From Parus major (lineage: Eukaryota; Chordata; Aves; Passeriformes; Paridae): a stretch of 64,000 nucleotides of DNA. The DNA lies in contig NC_031799.1 of NCBI RefSeq assembly GCF_001522545.3, positions 35,543,876 to 35,607,875 on the forward strand. Direction: 5' to 3'. Below are positions 24,572 through 36,425 of this stretch, one piece after another. The notes beneath the pieces are model-generated. The model was not told where the DNA came from, searched no databases, and saw only the letters and a list, made by a program, of their open reading frames with translations. Position 1 is the first letter of the stretch, and the number at the start of each line of letters is the position of its first letter. The position numbers were made by a program, and so were the translations under genes.

Positions 24572-24623
24572 CTCCGCATCCAAATATAATCCTTGAATTT
24601 ATGTCCCTACATCTCACTGAAAA
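24572..24623 (+). repeat. 52-bp segment, copy A of a local pair
   Basis: It matches 26547-26598 at 47 of 52 positions without gaps and shares CTTGAATT and CTACATCTCACTGAAAA. Similarity fades on both sides. It is not recognised as a known repeat family. Confidence 0.85.
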
Positions 24624-26546
24624 TCCTCAGATCCTGGATTCTTCAGGTTCTGCTCCTATTATTCTCAAGGGATATGGTACACTTTGTAGGCTTAGGCAAA
24701 GGCTACCTATCAGGGATAAATGTGCTCCATCAAAAGATAATGGTCTGTGATGGGGAAGAGAAAAGAACAACAATTGAAGGACTGCCTCAGGGTAATTTCC
24801 AGGAAGTGCATTTAAAACAAACAAACTAACTAAGCCTTCTTATAAAGTTGAAACTATGGAAATAGTGGGATGAAGGAATTCAGGATAAGGATCTTATTCC
24901 CTAATAAGCTAAATGTGAAAAGAAAGCATTTCATTAGTCGAAATTTCTACATCTTGAAAAGGAAAATCCTAACAGAAGTGAAATAAATAGTGTTTATGTG
25001 AAGGTATAGGCTCTTTCTTTTATATACTAGCTAAATTAACACCAGCTAGACTGGCAGCTTTCCCAGATCAAAGGCTGCTAATAGCAATCTATTCCTTTAG
25101 CCAAGGTGTTTTTTTTTTTTTATTCTTAAATTATCCACCGTGCACTGATGTGCCAAAGAAATACATCAATTCCTAATGAAAAATGCCTGATATTATCTAA
25201 TGAGTGGAAGCCAGAGGTCATCTTGAGAATACAATATTTAATAGAAGTCTTAAAATACCGAACTAAATAAATATCCTTCATTGTGGTAGCCTGTATGACC
25301 ATATATATTTTTAATTGCTGGAATAAATGATATCTGCTTAGCTGATTTAAAAAGACATGTTAAGACTTTTCTAGGTTTATTACTTAGTGCAAGTGCTGAT
25401 GTGCAAACTGCAAGACTCTGAAGCGCATGCATAATCAATAATGCATCTAGCTGCTCTCTGAGTTCAATTGTAGTATCTATTAGAGCTAGCCTTCCAATAC
25501 CTAGCCCTGAAACAATTATTCAGGCATACCAGGGCAAGTTGTGCTACATTAACTTCTTTCTGGCAGTAACTGGAAGGAAATACAGCTTGCAGTACTGTGC
25601 GGTACTTTGTCCCCTTTAATGAAGTGACCCACCAAATTTGTTATTCACTGGTAATATTAATAGCAATAGAAATTGTAATATTTCTATACTCTTCTTTGAG
25701 TTTATACAACATCTATATTAGCCAAATTATTTAAAAGATTTATTGTGCCTTCTATATTTTTTTAAGAGGCATTTGCAAAATAGAGAATATTCTGTACCCA
25801 GAAACTCACTACATGCTTTGTGTGGCTTGGACATTCTTTCTTTGTTTTTAGGACTTTATTCAATTTGTATTTACATCTAAGAGGATGATCAAACTAATGT
25901 TTGTTAACATTCCAGACACACACTGAAGAGACAGGATAGTTTTTTTGAAATCAGTAGAAAAGTTCCTACCCTTTGGGTCTAGAATTAAGAACAAAGAAGA
26001 TTCACAAAGCAGTTGTTAACTTTTATCAACTGTATAAGAAATGAGGCCCTTTGGTCTGCTCTTCACCTTTTATGGGTGGAAAAATATTCTGAAAATGATG
26101 AAGGGAAGAAAATGGGTATAAAATACTACAATAAATACTAGAGTAATTCAAGAATAATGAGATTGTCTGCATCTTCCTAGAGTTGTACAAATATAGCTAA
26201 GGGCAGAATAAGGCTGACGACTTTTTAAAATGTTGCAGGACTGTATCTTCTTTTCAGTCAATGAGCAGTCAATTGACAATCACTCTGGACTGGTTTCTTT
26301 TAGTTAAGGACTTACAATGACCTTCCATTCACACCAATTATTCACTAGTTTTCCAGTCTGAAAAGTCAATATAGTTTTCAAAAGATAACAGATCCATGTT
26401 CTGCTCTTTCTCCATTACAGAAAAGTCACTTAGTGTATTGGGAGTTTCCTGCACTATCACATCTGCAATAGTTAAACTGAAAGGTGAAGGTCAGTTTGTC
26501 AAGTACCTTACATCTAGGTCAGCCTGACTCCTGACAGGTCACTGTG

Positions 26547-26598
26547 CTCCACATCCATATATACTCCTTGAATTAATGTCTCTACATCTCACTGAAAA
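26547..26598 (+). repeat. 52-bp segment, copy B of a local pair
   Basis: Partner of 24572-24623 in the same orientation, about 2 kb apart. The five differences are all substitutions. Confidence 0.85.
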
Positions 26599-28995
26599 CA
26601 AAAAACAACCTATATGTTGTTTCTTTCATTCTATTCCTATATTTAGAATGGAGTCTGTAAAACCTAATTTCAGGCTGGGTTAATTCTTAATCTAGCAATG
26701 AGTAGAGGCATAAAACAGTACTGAAACATGCATAAATTATCCTACAATAAATTGTAATGATCTGGGCATAGCTATTAAGATAATGATGCATAAAACAACT
26801 ACTGTAAATTATACAGTGATATATAAGACTTTTTAGGTGGTAAGCCTCTGACTGCAATACACTGAATTTAAGCATAATGTCACTGTTCTACAGCGGTGTA
26901 TTTCAAACCAATTCAAAATCTGTTAATTTCTATTTTTTTCCCCAGTGTATTCTTATAATGGTCTTTTTCTAATCAAACAAAATTTACAATAATAATTCAT
27001 ATCTGCTCTAAGAATTTCTTTGTATCTGACCCTAGCCTTTGTAATTTTTTGAATTGTTTTGAATTGAGTGTCTTCAGCACTCCCTCCAAGGAATGCTTCT
27101 CATCCCTTCTACAGTGGGCTGTGAATGGTATTTAATGTTCTGTCTCTGTCTTTTCTTACATCTCCACTTGGGGTACACACAAGCATAAATTCATTCAAAA
27201 TTCTCTATGCCCGTAGCTCAGATATCTATTTCTCCTCCAGTATACATACTGGTAACTTCTCATGATCAGATATTGCTTTAAGATGGCATATGTTTCAATA
27301 ATTTCCCTTCCCTGATCACACTTTCCGTCATTTCTGATCATCCTCAACCACCTTTCAGCCTGTTGGGGATTTTTGAAATTACAATCTCATAATCAAGCCA
27401 TGTTTCAGTTTTGTTACATCCTTTTGGGGAACATCAAAAAACCTTCATGATTTTATTCCACAGTTCTATTTTCATCATTCAAACTCTTGATCTCAGAAAC
27501 AACAGATCTGTGGCCTCGATGAATGCAATGTTGTCATTCCTGCAGATATTTGACAAGTTGTTTTGCTGTTCACTGTTTTCTCATCATAGCAAAAAATATA
27601 TGAAATCTTCCCCTCTTTATCTGTTTTTCCAGTTATTTTTACTGTAGTTTCATGTTTAAGACTGTAGGACTTGGTTCATTTAATATGAAGCAATTGCTTT
27701 ACTTTTTTCATCTGCTTGTAACTTTAGCCTTGCTGTCATTCTTGTTAGATTTTCATAACAAAAAGAAGAAGATTATTGTTTCTTCAGTGCTGGATCACAT
27801 TAAACAGATTAGACTCATGTCCTCTGGAAATGTAATCAATATATTAATATATATATTGATATATTTTAATGAACACTATTTGACATTTTTTCATTTATTC
27901 ATGAAAAAAAAAATCAAAACAACATTTCATTTACATGCTGCAGGGATCCAAGTATTTTGCAAGTTAAATATTTTATTTATTGCTTTTTATTGCCTAATGG
28001 AAATTATTATTACAGTGTCTGCCAGATAATATTCGTGGTAATTCTTAAGAAAAACTACTAAAAAGAGTAAGCAATAATCTCCCAACTGTAGTCTAAGAAA
28101 GTTTGAAATTCTATTCTATGTCCAGCTAAAATCAGTGGGTACCTTCTCTTCTATTTGACTCTAAAAACACAACCAGGTAGAAAAACATATTTTTAAAATG
28201 AAATAATTTTGCTCACTTCTTTGACTAAAATTTAATAGAAAGTTGCTATTTTGAAAATTGAAACACATAAACTATAAGAAAAAACTCAATAAGAAAACAA
28301 GACTACTGTCCCCTACATGATGTAAACATTTGTTTTGTTTTGTTTTTTAGCTTGAGGTAATCAAAATAAGTTCTATTGGTGCAAGTAGACATAAATCTCT
28401 TGATGTAAATATACATATACACATTTTCAGTTTTGTTTTTTTTTCACACTCTAGCAAAAATGACAAAAATCTATGAAGTACTACAAGTTGGGAATAGCAT
28501 GAATAATTACCTCCCATCATCTGGATCAGGCAGCTCTATTTCTTGAGACCAAATTCTCAGAAATGTTCTTCCAGTTATAAGCTGTAATGAGCCTAATCAC
28601 TGTGGGAAGTCAAACAGCTTTTTCTAGTGTTCTTGGTGTTGTAATAGCTACTTCAGAATACTTTATTTTTATGGATTCATTCTATCTCTATGGAAAATAA
28701 TTATAATTTTGTGGCAACTAAAGTTAATAACCAATTTGGTGAATATTACTAAATAGGTTCTCAAATAAGTACCAGTTGAATACCACCGTTGATAAAGTGA
28801 AACATTAATATAATATAGCACACATTGCACATAGTTCAATAGAAACTGCAGGTATCTGCTTCTATGAGTCATGTAATGGTGCTCTTTCTTTCCTAACTCA
28901 TATTTTTGAGATACTGTACTATGCTTAATTCGACCTGAAAGTGATGCAGATTTAGTATTTAATCAGAAAGAAGACTACTTTGCTGTTGCTGTTGG

Positions 28996-29020
28996 TTTTT
29001 TTTTTTTTTTTTTTTTTTTT
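28996..29020. repeat. T25 homopolymer
   Basis: Twenty-five consecutive T. No recognisable retrotransposon body or target duplication flanks it. Confidence 0.97.
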
Positions 29021-30929
29021 ATGCCACAGGAAGACTTAAAAATTGCGTCTAATAGCACCTGCTGACTCAGCTAATTGGTACATCTTGCATGGCAGCATTC
29101 TGGGGCGCAGAGGTTTGAAGGTCATTTTGACTCTGGGCCCTTAGTAATGTGGTGGCTTTCAACAATCCCTATGAATTGCAAAAGCAAATCAAGGAGGATT
29201 ATTTTTTGAGGAGGCGACAAAAAGATAATTTATTTGAATTGAGACTTTATTATATTCTGCTAACATCATCTCACCAGCTGTACTTGTGTGCAGACCTGAG
29301 CTTTTATTGTGAAAGTTGGGATAAGAAAACACAGTAAAAAATACATATATAAAAATAAGTTAACACTTAATTGTAGTCAAGCCTGTTAAAATTAGCTAAC
29401 CAAATTATATTAAATCATCCATTTGTAACATTATCCTGACAATAATAGTGGTAAACCAAATTTACTGACTGTGTTTTATAGAGTTTGCTGTTTATAATTT
29501 TAGTTTTTAATTTCCAGGCTCTAACTTACCATTATTTGTACTGTGCTATTTTATTTACACTTTTACTTAAATACTTTTTCTTCACCTTTACATGTTTAAT
29601 AATCAAGTTACTAGTTTTAAGATGATTTCTAAACAGCCAGAATGATGTGGTAATTATGCTTTTAATCAGGATATTAATTTCTATATTTATTTTATGGTAA
29701 ACAACTTCAGACTTTAAAGTCCTCTTTATTTTCTTTTGGCCCTCTCAAGAGGAGAAATAAGACCTTCTTGTCTGGGCTGTATACATTGCCTTGAAACATG
29801 AAGGTCCAGATTCACAAAAGAAGACTTGTCAGTGAAATGCATGTCCTTCCATTTTCCCCTTTTACTGCTCAGTTCAAGAAGTCATAAAATCAAGCCACCT
29901 ACACACCCCATACAAGAAATGGGAAAAGTCAGATCCCTAGGCTGCAGTCTGCTAACATGGTTGTTAATACATGGAAATACATGAAGGACAGCTCACAAGG
30001 AAGTTACTCAGGGTTTATCTTATTCTCCTGTTCCAGAGAGGCTACACAACACCTGTATTCACAGGCAAAAGCTTCTCATGCCACTCATTCTGGACATAGG
30101 ATGGAAACAGGAATGGCTGGAAATGGAAGTGTTCCACTGTTTGCATGGAAAAGATGGCAGGAGCACTGGTATTGGTTGAGGTACTAGGAAGAGAAAAATG
30201 TGGCTTCTAGACTTCCTTCCTCCTGAAGCTTTTCAAAACACATTTCTTGCTTCCTAGAAAGGTGCCTAGCATCATTCTGTGGTCTACATGAATGGAAGGT
30301 ACCTTCCATCTCTTCTGTGGAAGTTAAAAAACTGTGAATCCAGTTTTCAGGGATTTGTAAAGGCTGAGAATTATAGGGAGATCTGTTTCTCTGAGGAGAT
30401 TTTTCTATAAGGCATGAGCAGCCTAAGTTTCTAGTCCTGGCTGTAGGGATTGCTTACTCATCCAGCATTAAAGAGTCATACAGCAGGGTAGGAGAAAATG
30501 TTTACAAAAAAAGAGATAAAAGCCAACCAGACTCAAAAAAGCCTACACCCTCATAGGCACCTAAGTGCTTGGGTGAAGCTTTATAGGTAACTCATGAGGA
30601 CTTGGAAATTTCTTCTAGTTGCACTTAAGGCACTTACATATTTTAGTTTTGAATTCAGGACCTAATGGAAATAATTGAGCAATTTATGAAAACACTTACA
30701 TAAATAGCCTGTAGACCAGGGTTTATATAACAGAGATTAATGCCAAATCCCAAATGACTCTCCTATAAACAGAGGAGAAAAAATTCTTTCAAAAGAGAAA
30801 GGAAGAAAGGTTGGGTTTTATTTCAAGCTTCTTCTGTCAAACCTCAAATCTTTTCAATATAGTTGATGGCAGATTCCACTGGAAAAAGATATCCTGCTGC
30901 TCAGCAAGTTCCCATGTGCTGAAAGACAA
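29021..30929. other. AT-rich DNA, no gene seen
   Basis: 29030-29160 is less AT-rich and carries CTGCTGACTCAGCTAATTGG, with an AP-1/MARE-like core TGACTCAGC. The rest shows no exon or repeat beyond the old repeat near 30535. Confidence 0.5.
30535..30660. repeat. Possible second copy of the old CTAAGT-type repeat
   Basis: It has CATAGGCACCTAAGTGCTTG and further on GCACTTAAGGCACTTACATA. The same CCTAAGTG/CACTTA themes appear near 23150-23290. It is strongly decayed, and membership in one family is inference. Confidence 0.3.
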
Positions 30930-30955
30930 GATAGTAGGGAAGACGACCAGCCTGA

Positions 30956-31270
30956 TTGAACAGAGAGTTTTGGCTTGAACTCAGAGAAACAGAGAGACAC
31001 AGAAAGAGGCTCACCTTTGGAAAAAGGGGCGAGCAATTTGGGAGTACCAGAAGGAACAAAAGGAGAGTTAATCCTTTGTTGGATGCAGAGGGAATCACAG
31101 TGACAAAGGAGGATATGAAGGTTGGTGTGCTTAATGCCTTCTTTCCTCTAGTCTTTAAGGTAAAGGTGCATTATCCTCAGGGTACTGAGCCCCCTGAGCT
31201 GGAAAACAAGGATGGAGAGAAGATGGAAATCCTCACAATCCAAGAGGAAATGGTCAATGACCTGCTATGA
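30956..31270 (+). pseudogene. CR1 ORF2 relic, endonuclease-RT linker
   Basis: A 104-codon open frame. Its middle and end (VNPLLDAEGITVTKEDM, VGVLNAFFPLVFKV, QEEMVNDLL) match the linker between the endonuclease and RT domains of CR1 ORF2. The frame is open by chance survival: the element continues past it in other frames with stops. There is no reason to expect translation. Confidence 0.85.
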
Positions 31271-31599
31271 CCATTAGACATACACAAGTCTAAAAGGCTG
31301 AACAAGATCTGTCCAACAGGACAGAACAGAGCTGGTGAAACTGTTTAACAAAACACCTTTTTTGTCATCTATCAGCAGTCCTGGATAACTGGGAGATTCC
31401 AGTTGACTGGAATTTGGCAAATGTGACCCTTATCTACAAGAGAGATTATTAGAAGGATCCAGGGAACTAAAGGCCTGTAAATCTGACCTCGGTACCAGGA
31501 AAGGTCATGGAGCAGATCACAATCAGGCTCTTGTATAGCATATGCAGGACAGCCCAAGATCAGGCCCAGCCAGCAGGGGTTTGTGAAAGTCAGGTCCTG

Positions 31600-31950
31600 C
31601 TTGATTAACCTCCTTCTGTGACAAGCTGACCTGCCTACTGGATGAGGAGAAGGCTGTGGATATCTGCCTGGACTGAACTAAAGCCTTTGACTCTGTCCCT
31701 CGAACATTTTTGTGGAGACACTGTCCTCCCATGGCTTGGATAGGCGTGCCCCTAGCTGGGTAGAAGGATGTCTGTCATGCAGGGCCTGGAGAGTGTTGGT
31801 GAATGGCGCTATATCCAACTGCTGGCCAGTCAACAGTGGAGTTCCCTCGGGCTCAGTGCTGGGTCCAGTCCTATTTAGATCTTTATCAACAACGTGGGTG
31901 ATGAGTTGACTGAGTTTCCTCTCAGTCAATTTGTAGACAACAGCAAGTTC
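31600..31950 (+). pseudogene. CR1 reverse-transcriptase relic, catalytic box broken
   Basis: The RT motif usually reading LDFSKAFDTV is present as LD-stop-TKAFDSVP, with an in-frame TGA at 31674-31676. SGVPSGSVLGPVLF lies at 31835-31876 in a second frame. The catalytic box reads FVDN (31930-31941) in a third frame, instead of the FADD of active elements. One in-frame stop, two frame shifts and loss of the second aspartate rule out activity. Confidence 0.9.
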
Positions 31951-32599
31951 ATTCACTGCAACAGACTTTGGGCACTCTGGCTGAAAATTGTCCAACAGGA
32001 AAGGGCCTTGTGCTGCTGGTCAACAGTAACTGAACATGGAGCCAGCCCGTGGCCAGGTGGCCAAGAAGACCAATGGCATCCTGGCCCATATCAGCAATAG
32101 TCAGCATGACTGTGGAAGGGATTATCGCTCCATACTGGTGAGACCACACCCCAAATCCTGTTTTCAGTTCTGAGCCCCTCCTGACAAGTAAGCCATTGAG
32201 GGGCTGGAGCATATCCAGAGAAGGACAATGGAGCTGGTGAAGGGTCTGGAGCACAAGTCCTGTGAGGAGCAGCTGAGGGAGCTGGGGGTGTTCAGCCTGG
32301 AGAAAAGGAAGATCAGGTCTCAATTTGCACCAAGGGAGGTTTAGATTAGGTATTAGGAGGAATTTCTTTGCTGAAAGGATGGTCAGACTGACCATCCAAA
32401 GGCTTGGAACAAGTTGCCTACTAAGTGGTGGAATCACCATCATTGGAAATGTTCAAAATCCATGTGGATTTGGGAGGCATGGTTTAGTAGTGAACATGAT
32501 GGTATTCGGTAAACAGTAGAGCTTAAGAGTGTTTTCCAACCTTCACTATTCTAGATTTCTATGATTCAGAGCCCCATTTTGTTGTAAGGCAAGGAAAGG

Positions 32600-33482
32600 A
32601 AGGAAAGTAGCTTGGCTGAACAGATAATTCTTCTCAAGACTCAACAGAAAAAGGAAATTTTATGATCTATGGAAGAATTTATGCACTGCAGAAAGATTAC
32701 AGATATGTGGTTCACATACCCAGGTAAACTGCAGAAAGAGGCCAAAACTCAGCTGGAGTTGAAACAGGCCAGTGTTTTGTCAGACAAAAAGAAAGGCTTT
32801 TTTTGATGTGTTAATAGCAAGAGGGAGTCCAAGAAAGCCATTTGACCATATGACCACTATGTTCTGAAGATCATTAGGGAACATGCAAGAGAGGAAATAT
32901 CCAATGAGGCTTTTTGCCTTATACTGATAGACCTTGGGCTGTACATTCTTTCAAGTTCAGCATTGGTGCAGCCTCACCCTGAGTCCTGTGTGCAGTGCTG
33001 GGCCCCACAGCCTGACAAGGGTGGGAAGGGCCCTGAATGCTCCAGAGGAGGACAACAGAGCTGGTGGAAGGGCTGGAAGGCACATCCTGTGAGGAGCGGC
33101 TGAGGGCTCTGGGTTTGTCTGGTTTGGAGAGAAGGAGGCTTGGGGTGACCTCATTGCTTGGTACAGCCCCCTGAGGAGGGGACCTGGAGAGGGAATGCTG
33201 ATCTCTTCTCCCTAGGGTTCAGCAACAGGATGCCTGGGAATTGTGCAAAGTTGTGACAGGGAATGGTTAGTCTGGACATCAGGAACTGTTTCTTTACCAA
33301 GAGGGTGATCAGACAATGGAACAAGCTTCCTGGAGAGGTGGTTGATACTTAAAGCCTATCAGTGTTTAGGACATATTTGGACAATACCTTTAATATTGTT
33401 CTTTAACTTTTGCTCAGCCTTAGAGTAACCAGGCAGTTGGACTAGATGGTCCCTTCCAAACGAATTCTTCTGTTCCATTCAG
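32600..33482 (+). mobile_element. CR1 LINE with internal deletion
   Basis: The 5' part (about 32600-32830) matches the endonuclease-RT linker region of CR1 (GCTTGGCTGAACAG, AGCTGGAGTTGAAACAGGCC). From about 32955 it continues directly with the ORF2 C-terminus and 3' UTR (GTGCAGTGCTGGGCCCCACA, GGACTAGATGGTCCCTTCC, tail TTCTTCTGTTCCATTC). The RT core that should lie between is absent, so the copy lost more than a kilobase internally or inserted already deleted. The tail differs in type from the preceding CR1, indicating a separate insertion of a different subfamily. Confidence 0.9.
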
Positions 33483-34479
33483 AGAACACTTCTCATTTGG
33501 TGTGTGATAGACATAAAACATGAACATCAGAGAAGTAACCAACTTAGTCTTTTAAAAATATTTGAATCTCAAAAGCATCAGTATTTTTAAAGCTTAATTG
33601 AGTGTGTATGCAAATGCAGTAAAAAGGAATGGGTGAGTGTCAGCCTTCCTGAGAATGCCTTCTATTTCTCCCCATCTATCAGTCATTTTGTAATGCCTGT
33701 GTGCTGCGTTTGGCATTATGTTGGGAAGCCATAGCATCCCAGGGCTGTAGCAGAAGTAGATAAGACTGGCTCCAAAATGGAAGAAAAACCTGCATAAAAC
33801 TCCAAGTAGTTAAAGATATTTAAAGGCCTGAGGAGAGAATTAGAGTAATCTGATTTTCTAACAAATTTTTCTGTTCAATAAGCTGTTCAACATATAACTT
33901 GTGTTTAATCACCAAATATTTCAGAAAGGTGGTAATTTGATATCAGAATTTCAAGTGATAAAAATTTAGTGTCTGAACAAGTTGCTAAAATGGTAAATTA
34001 CTAATAAAACAAAAATAACTGCATTTTTAAAATCATAATTGAATTTAAAGATTTGTCCGCTTTTCATTTCCCTGGCTTTTTTATCCAATAATTAGATTCT
34101 GTGCCTTGTCCTGATAAAATGCAGAGGCATTCACTATAAGACAACTTGTATGTATGTAGACACATTGTTGATAATGAAGACTCTTCTCAAACTTTTTTAG
34201 ATAGATGTAGCACATGGAGTGCCTTAGCTGTCTTTTAATAAAAAAAAATTCTATTCTGAACATTTTCTATGGCTTTTACCAAAATCCTTTCTGATGTCTT
34301 AATGTCCCCTTTTCAAGCAGAGTTGCCAGCATTATTCTCTATGCATGGTGAAGACCTCATATGATGGCTGTATTCTGTATGGTAATGTCTGTACATCTAG
34401 GAAGACTCTTTCGTAGCTGTATGGACTGAAAAGCTCATGTTTATTTGATTATTTGTGGTAAGCCATTCCACTGTAATGC
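33483..34479. other. AT-rich DNA, no gene seen
   Basis: No repeat family, exon or RNA gene recognised. Confidence 0.5.
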
Positions 34480-35015
34480 ACTACATGATACAATCTCTCA
34501 TCCAGTAATCACAGTCTACTTTTTTTTTTCCTTTGTACATTGCGTGACCTTGCATTTGGCAATGTTCAGCCTCATGTTGATCAAATGAACCAACTTCACT
34601 ATATGAATCAGATCAGTCTGGTTTATAACTGACCTATGACCATTGTAACTTCTCTCTCCACCAGTTTTTGAATTATCCGCACATTTTACAAGCAATGCTT
34701 CTATATTTTATTCCAGTTCATTTAAAAAGGTATTGAAGATCAATGGGGTGAAGACAGATTCCTGAATATCTGAACTAGAAGAAGCAACCTCAACAGGAAG
34801 ACGAGTCTTCATTTATGGGTTACATTTTGTGGTCTACTGGTTAGCCAAATTTTAATCCCTTTAATACAGGGATTATTGTATTTTGTGATGGCATTGATTT
34901 TGTGAGTGCTTTTTTTTCCCTCCCCCATTACACTGAGGAGCCAATTCAAACATCACATAGAAGTCCATCCCTCAGCACATTACCAGTATTGACTGAGTGT
35001 TAGGTTTTTAACACG
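34480..35015 (-). mobile_element. Ancient CR1/L3-like LINE fragment
   Basis: The minus strand carries strongly decayed CR1-type RT-to-C-terminus sequence. On the plus strand this shows as TTGCGTGACCTTGCATTTGG, GGGTTACATTTTGTGGTCTA and CTGGTTAGCCAAATTTTAAT. Divergence is much higher than in the other copies here, so it is probably an old amniote insertion. No frame is open. Confidence 0.55.
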
Positions 35016-36074
35016 ACTATTTTTAAAAAGTATTTTATTGGATAATTAGAAAGGTAGTAGGAGAACACGCACCATGCTTCTCATGCTTTCTTAGATGTCC
35101 ACTTGTGGATTTTTTTTATTAGTTTTCTTCCAGCTCTTTGGTGGTTGCTCTTTTTGTTTTTGATCCAGTGACCACTGAAACAAAACACATGGCTGACAGG
35201 CCTCTTTCTGAAATACTACAGCCATTCTTATTAATTATGCAAAAGTTCTTATCTCTACTCTTTGCATTTCATATCAATACACCCACACATTTACTCTGAA
35301 TCAATATCAGTGATAAACAAATAAAACCCTGAATTATTAAGCTGGTGGAGCACAAGTAGGGAGAAAAGGCAGAACATTTTCTTCATTTTTGAGAAACCTA
35401 TTTTTTTGACTTTTAATGTGCAGGTTTTATAGAACACTAAATAATTCTTGTTTCTGCAAGCTACTAAGTGAGTCATGTTCTTAGGTGGCAAACAACGTAC
35501 CTAACACCTTCAGTAATCTCATACAGCTTTTTCTCCATCAGTCTTCCTGAACTAGGAAGTTCAGTCTTCCTTAACTAGAAATTCTAATTGTTTTCCACTA
35601 CACTAGGATTTCTATAAAAGTAAAAAACAATGTATATGAGATACTGTCCAATTCCACGATTCAAAGAGATATTGTTAGAGTACTTAACTTTTTAAATAAC
35701 AGTCTAACTTTTTAAACTTCATACAATTTTTAGTTTTTAAATGAACTTTATTAAGAAACTCAGAACTCTATATCTACCAAATAATATATAACTCTATATA
35801 TATCAAAAAAATTTTTGTATAATGCATCAATCTGCTTTTTTTTTTCTGAATGTGGAAAAAAATATATATATACTGAGCACTTGCTCCTTCTAAGCCTCAT
35901 GAGTAATTTTCTCTTGCATTTCTCTTGTATTACACCTCTTCCACTCATGCATTCCACAGGGTTTTGATAGATTTTTATGAATTTCTTAACGTCTTCTCTG
36001 TTACTGGTCACACATTGCCAGAAGATGCATTGGTTTTCTATGTCAATTGTTTGCTTTTGTCAGCTTTCTGGCTT
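35016..36074. other. AT-rich DNA, no gene seen
   Basis: Contains an imperfect 23-bp tandem duplication (35538-35560 and 35561-35583, 20 of 23 identical, based on TCAGTCTTCC.GAACTAG). No exon or repeat family was recognised. Confidence 0.5.
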
Positions 36075-36425
36075 GTCCTCAGTCACAAACCTCCTATCCC
36101 CTGCCCTGGTCCACTGGGGGAAAGAAGATTCCACAAGGACGAGGCAAAAGACAAGGAGGCTCTTTCCCTCAGGACACTGTCCCACAGTTTATTCCTGGAA
36201 CAAATTCCAGGAGGAAGAGAGAGACACAATAGATTGTGGGGATTTTTAAACTGGGGGGAGAGGGGTGGGGGAGAGTAGAATTACAACCAGTGGGATGAAA
36301 CTGAAGGAGAAGAGTGAGGGGAAGGATCCAACACCACACACCCAGCAGGGAGCAACAGGGAAAACCCATTCAGTGAAAATACAATAACCATCCTAGTGCA
36401 ATACACCAGCCCTCAGTATTTTTGA
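36075..36425 (-). mobile_element. Probable short ERV LTR
   Basis: A GC-richer block in AT-rich surroundings. Read on the minus strand it has a polyadenylation signal (AATAAA, complement of TTTATT at 36188-36193), preceded by purine-to-pyrimidine-biased sequence and a TTTAAA motif near 36245. The flow GTTTATTCCTGG, GGGGGAGAGGGG, ACAACCAGTGGGATG resembles short songbird ERV LTRs in this orientation. No coding part or target duplication is visible, and the ends are approximate. Confidence 0.5.

Larger units (their letters stand above)
22518..28995. other. Long AT-rich stretch without recognisable genes
   Basis: Mostly unique DNA. It contains the old repeat at 23130-23300 and the two related 52-bp segments listed separately. 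It also has a short T run (25109-25121) and a T/G run at 28330-28350. The open frame at 27652-28029 (125 codons) is rich in Phe, Ile and Lys as expected of AT-rich noise. Confidence 0.5.
30930..32568 (+). mobile_element. CR1 LINE, long 5'-truncated copy
   Basis: The copy spans the endonuclease-RT linker, RT, C-terminus and 3' UTR in correct order. It has the block AATTTGGGAGTACCAG followed by TTTGTTGGATGCAGAGG (linker), GGAGTTCCCTCGGGCTCAG (RT motif), CTGGAGCATATCCAGAGAAG near 32202, and a tail ATTCTAGATTTCTATGATTC. Internal deletions shorten it relative to the family. A second CR1 in the same orientation starts about 30 bp downstream. Confidence 0.95.

Noticed and set aside
27652..28029. 125-codon frame with hydrophobic stretches resembling membrane segments
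   Set aside because: The Phe/Ile/Leu/Lys richness follows directly from AT-rich DNA. There is no family motif, no GC-richer coding signature and no exon borders.
31949..32443. 164-codon minus-strand open frame
   Set aside because: It is antisense to the ORF2 C-terminus and 3' UTR of the plus-strand CR1 and has no independent motif.
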